Assembly: GCA_965246765.1 (NCBI GenBank) | Contig: CBDFFJ010000005.1 | Span: 1-64,000 of the forward strand | Reading direction: 5' to 3' | Origin: UBA1952 sp965246765 | GTDB taxonomy: Bacteria; Bacteroidota; Bacteroidia; Chitinophagales; Chitinophagaceae | Length of the DNA: 64,000 bases | In this document: positions 8,955-14,719 of the stretch, piece after piece | Layout of the letters: each line of letters opens with the position of its first letter | How positions within the stretch are numbered: the stretch's first letter is position 1 | Notes under the pieces: generated by a model | What the model was told of the DNA's origin: nothing | Databases searched by the model: none | Seen by the model: the letters and a program-made list of their open reading frames with translations, nothing else | Program-made: the position numbers and the translations under genes

Positions 8955-9686
8955 ATGCGCCAGCCTGCCCGGATTTTTACACTGCTTCTCCTCGTGCTCT
9001 CAACCCTCGGGCTTCAGTGCGCGCATGCTCAGGCTGATACCGGCGCTATCCCGAAAAAGACAAAGCCCGCCGAGCACTTTGGACATCAGCTCCGCTTCGG
9101 GCTTGATGTGGCCAGACCCGTGGCTAATGCGATACAAAGCAGCAGGCGCTCCTACGAAGGAGCAATAGATTATTACTTGCGGAACGAAGTATATATCGTT
9201 GGGGAGGGCGGCTTTGGCAGTGCTGACTACGACTATCCGGATTTGAGCTACAAGAGCGCCAATTCGTTCTTTCGGGTCGGGATAGATAAAACACTAATAA
9301 CCCGTTTAGGAGCCGGCGACTGGGATGCGGCTTTTTTTGGCTTCCGGTATGGAGCAGGCTTTATTAACCGGCAGGAGGCGCGCTATACCATTTTTGATTC
9401 TGTCTGGGGCAATGTGTCCGGCACCATTCCGGCAAAATCTTTCACCGCCCATTGGGTAGAAATAACCGGGGGCGTGCGCGTTGAGCTAATCAAAAATGTT
9501 TTTGCAGGCTGGAATGTCCGGGGCCGCTTTTTGCTCAATTCAAGATCCTTTCTGGAATTGCCACCCGCCTTTATAGCTGGCTATGGCCGGGGCGACAAGA
9601 CCACTGTGTTTGACTTTAATTTTTACCTGTGCTATGCCTTGCGCTGGGGCGGGCAGAAGGAATATAAAAAAGGGTTGAAGCTCTGA
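8955..9686 (+). CDS. DUF6048 family outer-membrane beta-barrel protein
   Basis: A 243-residue secreted protein. The signal peptide (ARIFTLLLLVLSTLGLQCAHAQ) is cleaved near residue 28. The mature part alternates short aromatic-rich strands (HQLRFGLDVARPV, YYLRNEVYIVGEGGFG, FFGFRYGAGFINRQEARY, TVFDFNFYLCYALRWGG), typical of a small barrel, and matches the DUF6048 layout. I chose ATG 8955; a TTG six bases upstream is less likely. It is the last gene of the pheT operon and the partner of the preceding DUF6452 lipoprotein. Function is not known. Confidence 0.8.
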   Translation: MRQPARIFTLLLLVLSTLGLQCAHAQADTGAIPKKTKPAEHFGHQLRFGLDVARPVANAIQSSRRSYEGAIDYYLRNEVYIVGEGGFGSADYDYPDLSYKSANSFFRVGIDKTLITRLGAGDWDAAFFGFRYGAGFINRQEARYTIFDSVWGNVSGTIPAKSFTAHWVEITGGVRVELIKNVFAGWNVRGRFLLNSRSFLELPPAFIAGYGRGDKTTVFDFNFYLCYALRWGGQKEYKKGLKL

Positions 9687-9738
9687 ACATCTTTCTAAGG
9701 AAATTCATCGCTCCAACCCAAGTGCTTAAGCACTATAT

Positions 9739-10323
9739 CTATTTCCGGAACATTGCCATCAGATCATTCAGATCGGTATCGCCGTCGCCGTCCTTGTCAA
9801 GACCCATTTTGGCACCCATGGAGCTGAGGCTGCCCAGCATGCCGCCGCCTGCATTCGCCTGTTGTGGCTGCGCCTGATTGCCACCGCCCATCAGACCGCC
9901 GAGTGCGCCGCCGATGCCACCACCCCCCATCAGGGATCCAAGGATATTGCCGATAGAGAAGCCGGAACCCTGCGGAGCGTTCTGTGACCGGTTCATCAGC
10001 TTTCCCAGCACCATAGGAATAAGAGATATGGCAAGCGCTTTGGCAGCACCGGAATCAAGACCGAATTTCTGCATCAGGTTGCCGGAAAATTGGTTAGCCA
10101 CCTGCTGCACAGCGGGGTGATTATTGTCGCCACTCTGCACGCCTTCGAATAGGCCTTTCAGTGCGCCGGGGCCGCCGGTCTGCATCATATTCTGCAGGCC
10201 GCTAAAGATGGACGAAGATGCTTCCTGCATTACGGCCTCATTGTGCTCATTCGGCACCGCCGGGTTTTCTACGACGGTTTGCTGGCCGCTTTCGCGGACG
10301 AGCTCCATTAGTTGGTCAAACAT
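9739..10323 (-). CDS. DUF937-like protein with a C-terminal calcium-binding-like loop
   Basis: A 194-residue protein starting MFDQLMELVRES. Residues 1-110 are helical with the DUF937/YidB-type pattern (NEAVMQEASSSIFSGLQNMM, VQQVANQFSGNLMQKFGLDS, LAISLIPMVLGKLMNRS). A Gly/Met-rich low-complexity stretch follows (SLMGGGGIGGALGGLMGGG, about 130-150), then a C-terminal dockerin/EF-hand-like loop DKDGDGDTDLNDLMAMF. Function is unknown. Its 5' leader carries the 7-base repeat shared with the upstream LysM gene, which suggests parallel control. No signal peptide is seen, so it is probably cytoplasmic. Confidence 0.75.
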   Translation of the reverse strand: MFDQLMELVRESGQQTVVENPAVPNEHNEAVMQEASSSIFSGLQNMMQTGGPGALKGLFEGVQSGDNNHPAVQQVANQFSGNLMQKFGLDSGAAKALAISLIPMVLGKLMNRSQNAPQGSGFSIGNILGSLMGGGGIGGALGGLMGGGNQAQPQQANAGGGMLGSLSSMGAKMGLDKDGDGDTDLNDLMAMFRK

Positions 10324-10327
10324 TTTC

Positions 10328-10363
10328 TGTTAGGTGTTTTGGTGTTGGGAGTTAAGAGTTACC
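10328..10363 (-). repeat. Degenerate 7-bp tandem units in the leader of the DUF937-like gene
   Basis: On the plus strand the units read TGTTAGG, TGTTTTGG (8 bases), TGTTGGG, AGTTAAG, AGTTACC; on the coding strand they are TAACTCC-like. The array ends five bases before the start codon. It shares the units TGTTAGG and AGTTAAG with 10890-10917. Confidence 0.7.
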
Positions 10364-10390
10364 GGGCCGGTGCTAATGAAAGCTTGACGC

Positions 10391-10879
10391 CTAAGCGTTC
10401 GGAATGCGCAACACCTGGCCGGGATAGATTTCGTCTGCGTCCTTAATCATGGGCTGATTGGCCTCTACGATTTTCGGGTAGCTGGCGCCATTACCATAAT
10501 ACTTCTGCGCGATGGCCCAGAGTGTGTCGCCCTTCTGGATTTCATAGGTCTGCGCTTCCGGCTCCGTTGATGCTTCGGCGGGTTGCTGGGCAATAGTCAT
10601 TTGGTTATTCACCTTGGAGATGCCCATCACATTGCCCGCCATCAGCGCAGCTTTTTCATAGTCTGCCCGGTTAGCGGCTTCGCCGGTCAGCGTTACTTCG
10701 CCTGGCCCGTTAAACTGCACGCCGAGATTGGCGATGTTGAGGCCGAGAGAAGCCACGTAGTCACGCAGCTTGTCAATCTGAGCCGTGTCTAATTGCTGCA
10801 CCGGCTGGCCGGCATCGGCCTCCTGGTGGCCGCCAAAGATTTTCTTGCCGGCGTTGGCAATGAAGGAAAAGAGTCCCAT
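10391..10879 (-). CDS. kbp: BON-LysM domain protein (Kbp/YgaU type)
   Basis: A 162-residue protein with the same layout as E. coli Kbp (YgaU), a cytoplasmic potassium-binding protein: a short amphipathic start (MGLFSFIANAGKKIFGG), a BON domain around 35-95 (VQFNGPGEVTLTGEAANRAD, YEKAALMAGNVMGISKVNNQ), and a C-terminal LysM domain around 112-160 (YEIQKGDTLWAIAQKYYGNG, EIYPGQVLRIP). It lacks a signal peptide. Potassium binding is carried over from the E. coli protein and is not shown here. It lies upstream of the DUF937-like gene on the same strand, and both leaders have the same repeat units. Confidence 0.85.
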   Translation of the reverse strand: MGLFSFIANAGKKIFGGHQEADAGQPVQQLDTAQIDKLRDYVASLGLNIANLGVQFNGPGEVTLTGEAANRADYEKAALMAGNVMGISKVNNQMTIAQQPAEASTEPEAQTYEIQKGDTLWAIAQKYYGNGASYPKIVEANQPMIKDADEIYPGQVLRIPNA

Positions 10880-10889
10880 TCTTGTCTGG

Positions 10890-10917
10890 AGTTTGGTGTT
10901 AGGAGTTAAGGATTAGC
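10890..10917 (-). repeat. Degenerate 7-bp tandem units in the leader of the LysM gene
   Basis: Plus-strand units are AGTTTGG, TGTTAGG, AGTTAAG, GATTAGC. The array begins 11 bases upstream of the ATG and shares units with the array before the DUF937-like gene. Confidence 0.7.
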
Positions 10918-10953
10918 TGCGCGAGCGATTAAAATAATTACGCCAAGCTACCA

Positions 10954-12369
10954 TTAAATCACCTGTGTCGTTGCGCTGCTTTTGTCCAGCAGGGCCTGCA
11001 GCTCTTTTTCCCGCCGCTGAATTTGTATGCGAAGCGGCGAGAACGCCCAGCGGTCACGCAGCTTGCCGAGGCGGTCCTGCGGCGGCAGGAAGATGAGGCG
11101 CTTGAGCCAGTTCCAGGCCACGAAACTGCGGAACGTGCGGCTGAGCTTTACGAAATAAATCATGGCGCTGCTATCGGCTGCATCAAGCAAGCCGGCCAGC
11201 TCCCGCGGGTCGGTGAGCGACGAGATGCAGAGCACGGTGCCCTGCTTTGCATTGAAATAAGCCGCCAGATCTTTATCCCGCTGCCAGGCGCTGCTGCTGA
11301 TGACACGGCCCACTCTATCGCGCTCCGCGAGGCCTTCCGGCGCGGTGATGGGCTGGTCGGGGATGTAGCGCATCTGGAACTGCTTTGCGGCGAGCTTGTC
11401 GTAAACCGTCCAGACGGCATTCTTGAAATAGTTCAACATCTCCGAGCCATAATCTCCGCTCACCCAGCCTTCGCTGACGGCGGTATGGAAGGACGCGTAG
11501 AAGTACAGGTGCGATGCATACGGCTCAAACATTTCCGGTATGCGCACCACCAGGTCACGGTTCTTCGCATAGACCTTCCATACAATCCGGCGCACGTCAT
11601 CGCCTGCTTCAAAGTCTTTATAGGAAAGGTGCTCGCCTTCCACGCGGCGCATCTGCTCTATGCGTATGTCGGTTGTCTCCGTTTTCTTGGGCGATACTTC
11701 CTGCTCTTCACTTTTGCGCAGCACGGGCGGCTGGTAAAAATTGCCGCCGGCGGGTTGCGCTGCCGCGAAGGAGAAAAGGTGCAGCATGTCTTCAAAGAAC
11801 ACAAAGCCGCCGCGAAGCTGGTATTCCTTAATGTCCGGAAGCATCAGCCGGCTTTTGCCGGAAATGGCGAAGCGGAGCAGCTTGCCTTCGCGCCGCTTAT
11901 TACCCTGAAGGGCGAATTTGTCCGTCAGGCGGTAATCATCGTAAAACAATCTCCCTTTCACGAAGCCGAGCAGCGGGCGGAATACGCCTTCCAGCGCCGC
12001 GTTGAGAAATACGCGGTTGCTTTTGCCTTGCTTTGTTTCTGTGGAGAATTGCAGCTGCAGGGTCGTGTCCTTCTTGTTCTTCAGCCAGAGGTAGTGCAGC
12101 CAGGCAAACAGCGCGCTCAATACCGACACGGCTATCAGCGCCAGTATCAGTACGAAGGCAATCTTGGCCATCAGCAAAATGAAGGGCTGAAGCGTGGATA
12201 TCGGCGCGTCGTCGTTGCGGCCACTTACATCACCGCCTTTCAACGCCGGCTGACCGCTGTAGAGGATGCGGTGCAGGAGCCATATGGCGGCTGCGCAAAG
12301 CACCGTATTGAGCGTGACGGGGACGTATTGCAGGTAGTAGCGAAGGCGGCGGCGGAAGAGTTTCCACAT
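10954..12369 (-). CDS. DUF58 domain membrane protein
   Basis: A 471-residue protein with two N-terminal membrane segments (about 17-36 and 66-92) separated by a short loop, then a large soluble part. The DUF58 signature GDDVRRIVWKVYAKNRDLVV lies near residues 255-275, followed by a von Willebrand-like region. DUF58 proteins are usually encoded beside MoxR AAA ATPases and act in envelope or chaperone-like assemblies; no moxR gene is present here, so the partner must lie elsewhere. A weak -7 box (TACTTTCG) is seen about 30 bases upstream. The exact role is unknown. Confidence 0.85.
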   Translation of the reverse strand: MWKLFRRRLRYYLQYVPVTLNTVLCAAAIWLLHRILYSGQPALKGGDVSGRNDDAPISTLQPFILLMAKIAFVLILALIAVSVLSALFAWLHYLWLKNKKDTTLQLQFSTETKQGKSNRVFLNAALEGVFRPLLGFVKGRLFYDDYRLTDKFALQGNKRREGKLLRFAISGKSRLMLPDIKEYQLRGGFVFFEDMLHLFSFAAAQPAGGNFYQPPVLRKSEEQEVSPKKTETTDIRIEQMRRVEGEHLSYKDFEAGDDVRRIVWKVYAKNRDLVVRIPEMFEPYASHLYFYASFHTAVSEGWVSGDYGSEMLNYFKNAVWTVYDKLAAKQFQMRYIPDQPITAPEGLAERDRVGRVISSSAWQRDKDLAAYFNAKQGTVLCISSLTDPRELAGLLDAADSSAMIYFVKLSRTFRSFVAWNWLKRLIFLPPQDRLGKLRDRWAFSPLRIQIQRREKELQALLDKSSATTQVI

Positions 12370-12497
12370 GAAAATAGGGCGCAGGAGGATTTACCTTCCG
12401 AAAGTAGCGGATAATGGTTTTGATAGGGCGTTAAAAGATGCTGCTGCTACTTAGTCATACTACCCACCTCCGGCATCGTCGCTTTGCTCCTCGCCCA

Positions 12498-12513
12498 CCT
12501 CCGCCAGCGGAGG
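12498..12513. repeat. Short hairpin (7-bp arms, 2-base loop)
   Basis: CCTCCGC-CA-GCGGAGG lies between the DUF58 gene and the stop of the secreted monooxygenase-like gene. It has no T-tract, so a terminator role is uncertain. Confidence 0.4.
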
Positions 12514-12557
12514 ATATCACTTAGCATGTGCCTGCTACAGCAGCTCCCGGCGGTGCA

Positions 12558-14126
12558 TTAATGCCGCACGCTCACTACCCTGCTCTTCACTGCCCCGACG
12601 GCGTTGAGCCGCAAGGTATATATCCCTTCCGGCAGGCCGCTTACATCTATCGGCATGGCCGTGTAGCCGGCATGCAGCTGCCCGGCATACACGCGTATGG
12701 CAGTCTGGCCTGCCGCATTGAGCAACTCTATTGTGCCTGTCCGCTCGCCGTCCAGATGATATTTTACGATCAGCTCGCGGCTGGCCGGCACGGGATATGG
12801 CTGCAACAGCTCCACACCTTTGTAATAAGGCTGCGCAGTATTTACGGCAGTTGCAGGCGTGCTTTCTACTACGATGTTCTCATCGCCCTGCTGATAGTTG
12901 GCGTAGATGAAGTACACCAGCATCATCTCATCGGTAGTGGCCTCGCCTGCGGTTACCTGCTTTGGCGGGTTGTTCGGGTTCATAGGGTTGGCCGTGGTGT
13001 TGTCGTAGGTGGCGCGGGCGTAAACGGTGGTGCCTGCGGCTATCTTCTTTAGCTGGCGCAGCATGTAGAAGTCCTGCCAGTGGAAGTCCCATCTGGGGAT
13101 GGAGATGTAGCGGTCGGTATCGCCCGAAGGACTAACGCCGAAGCTCTCAATATTCTGCCCAAGCAGGTGCATGTGCGGCGTGATGCCGATCATCGTAAAG
13201 TCCAGCGGTATCATCTGCTGCTCGGTAAATGTCTTTACCGTATTGGCTGGCACTACCAGCGGCGCATTGATATTGCCGTAATAGTTCAGCACCGGCGATA
13301 TGGAGGCATTGCGCACCGCGCCGGGCGCAAAGAACAGGTGCAGCTCCGTGCTGTCTGTCATGCCCGCCGTTCCCGCAGGGTAATGGATCTGCATTACCAG
13401 CTTTGCCTTCTTAGAGAGCCGCACGCCGAAGCCCGCCGGCATTGTCATAGGTGTGGCGCCGGGCACCCAGCCGCCGAGGAGCACTGCGCTGTTGGTGCCG
13501 ATGCCGCCGAAGGAGGTATAGCCCGGCCCGGGGTCCTGCGCATCCAGTGTGGTGGATGTGCCGGTAGTATCCGCATACACCAATACATGATGCACCATGG
13601 CGCGGTTGCCGGGGATAGCCTCAAAGGATGTAATGAATTTATCCGTAGCAATGCCCGTGGGCAGCACAAAGCATCGATATACATCGCCCATAGCGGCATT
13701 GGACGTGTAGGCCGGCATCTTCACCACCAGGTCGGGCGTGCCGGGCAGGTCGCCTGTTGTAGAGAATGTGGGCGCGGGCGGCTCCATAGCGGTATTGCCG
13801 CGCGGGCGGCCACCCGCCAGCCAATCCAGAATCTTAGTTTTTTCTACCGAAGAAAGCACCCGCTCGTGCGCCAGCCTGCCATAGGCCGGGTCGGGCGGCC
13901 AGGGCGGCATGGTGCCGGCAGTTACTTCCGCCTTTACCGTAGATGCGTGAGCTATCACATCCGCGTAGCTCATCAGGTTGAAGGGCGCGATGCCGCCGCT
14001 GTGGTGGCAGCTTGCGCAACGGTTATAAATAATAGGCGCTACATCCGTGCTCCAGACGGGCGTGGATTGGGCATTTACAGTAGCGGACGCGGCAAGAAAA
14101 ACCGTTGTGAGGTAGAAAAGTCTCAT
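12558..14126 (-). CDS. Secreted haem c / copper monooxygenase-like protein with T9SS sorting domain
   Basis: A 522-residue exported protein with a signal peptide cut near residue 20 (ATVNAQ). A cytochrome-c motif CASCH lies at 37-41, with GTMPPWPPDPAYG as a possible distal ligand region. A tandem copper type II ascorbate-dependent monooxygenase fold (PHM/DBH family) follows: His179-His180 (MVHHVLVY), His248 (MQIHYP), His318 and His320 (TPHMHLLG), and a Met ligand in TTDEMMLVYF near 401. The C-terminus from about 435 is a type A T9SS sorting domain (YPVPASRELIVKYHLDG ... GLPEGIYTLRL). The substrate is unknown; joining a haem donor to a copper oxygenase suggests a self-contained extracellular hydroxylase. 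Confidence 0.85.
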   Translation of the reverse strand: MRLFYLTTVFLAASATVNAQSTPVWSTDVAPIIYNRCASCHHSGGIAPFNLMSYADVIAHASTVKAEVTAGTMPPWPPDPAYGRLAHERVLSSVEKTKILDWLAGGRPRGNTAMEPPAPTFSTTGDLPGTPDLVVKMPAYTSNAAMGDVYRCFVLPTGIATDKFITSFEAIPGNRAMVHHVLVYADTTGTSTTLDAQDPGPGYTSFGGIGTNSAVLLGGWVPGATPMTMPAGFGVRLSKKAKLVMQIHYPAGTAGMTDSTELHLFFAPGAVRNASISPVLNYYGNINAPLVVPANTVKTFTEQQMIPLDFTMIGITPHMHLLGQNIESFGVSPSGDTDRYISIPRWDFHWQDFYMLRQLKKIAAGTTVYARATYDNTTANPMNPNNPPKQVTAGEATTDEMMLVYFIYANYQQGDENIVVESTPATAVNTAQPYYKGVELLQPYPVPASRELIVKYHLDGERTGTIELLNAAGQTAIRVYAGQLHAGYTAMPIDVSGLPEGIYTLRLNAVGAVKSRVVSVRH

Positions 14127-14345
14127 TGGAGGTAAAGATAAATCAAAGAGGCGCTTAGCTTGTTGTCGCTTTCTGATTGAACTTATAATGATTGGTTTAA
14201 CGGGCCTTGCTTAACAAGCTTTTGGTGACCGGCGGCCATCCCGGGGCGCTATATCGGCCCTTTATCGTCCATTATTAAGCCCCAGGGCATCACGGAAATT
14301 ACGCCATGATGTCCGGGGGCCACCACAGACCCTATTCTGAATGGC

Positions 14346-14602
14346 AAAATGTGGTGTGTTGCCACAACAGAGGTCATTTGCAAAGTAAAAATGGGGTATG
14401 TTGAGGCAACAGAGGTCATTTGCAAAGTCAAAATGAGGTGTGTTGCCACAACAGAGGTTATTTGCATTCTGCAAATAAGGTGTGTTGTCGCAACAGTGTT
14501 CATTTGCATTGTGCAAGTGAGGTGTGTTGAGGCAACAGAGGTCGTTTACAATATAAAAATGAGGTCTGTTGCGCCCTCACAGTTCATACGCCATACAAAA
14601 AT
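14346..14602. repeat. 42-bp tandem repeat, about six degenerate units
   Basis: The A-rich segment that opens each unit recurs at 14346, 14388, 14430, 14472, 14514, 14556 and 14598, exactly 42 bases apart. Each unit holds a GTGTTG...CAACAG core (with an internal GTTG/CAAC inverted pair) followed by GGTCATTTGCA. Units differ at several positions, so the array is old. There are no unique spacers, so it is not a CRISPR array. Since 42 is a multiple of three, long frames are open on both strands. Confidence 0.9.
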
Positions 14603-14663
14603 GGCCTCTGTGGGCGTCCGCTCCGCTCCTTTTGCGTCCTGGCATTCCCGTAAGGGCAGCGCG

Positions 14664-14677
14664 GGATAACGTTATCC
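14664..14677. promoter_or_regulatory. 14-bp perfect palindrome upstream of valS
   Basis: GGATAACGTTATCC lies 26 bases upstream of the valS -7 box, in or just above the expected -33 region. It could be an operator or activator site; this is inference from symmetry and position only. Confidence 0.35.
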
Positions 14678-14703
14678 GACATCTCCCTACGGCATCCAAC
14701 ATT

Positions 14704-14711
14704 TACCTTTG
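14704..14711 (+). promoter_or_regulatory. Bacteroidota -7 box of valS (TACCTTTG)
   Basis: An exact TAnnTTTG match ending eight bases before the valS ATG. The mRNA would be leaderless or nearly so. No TTG is seen at the usual -33 distance. Confidence 0.55.
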
Positions 14712-14719
14712 CCCCCGTC

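Larger units (their letters stand above)
14127..14719. other. 593-base gap holding a 42-bp tandem repeat and the valS promoter
   Basis: Contents: the promoter of the minus-strand secreted gene (TATCTTTA on the minus strand at 14133-14140), a plain stretch to about 14340, a 42-base tandem repeat (14346-14602), a 14-base palindrome (14664-14677) and the valS -7 box. Several repeat-driven open frames exist on both strands, but I do not consider them genes. Confidence 0.7.

Noticed and set aside
11023..12414. A 463-codon plus-strand frame opposite the DUF58 gene
   Set aside because: It is antisense to a clearly recognised gene and has no recognisable domains.
13080..14135. A 351-codon plus-strand frame opposite the secreted monooxygenase-like gene
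   Set aside because: The minus-strand gene has signal peptide, metal-ligand motifs and sorting domain; this frame has none.
14346..14602. CRISPR-like repeat array
   Set aside because: The 42-base units are directly adjacent and degenerate, with no unique spacers, and no cas genes are in the window.
14349..14669. Open frame of 106 codons with 14-residue repeats (ATTEVICKVKM), and a similar one on the minus strand
   Set aside because: Both are created by the 42-base period being a multiple of three. Both strands are open, there is no clear start context, and the downstream part is not protein-like.
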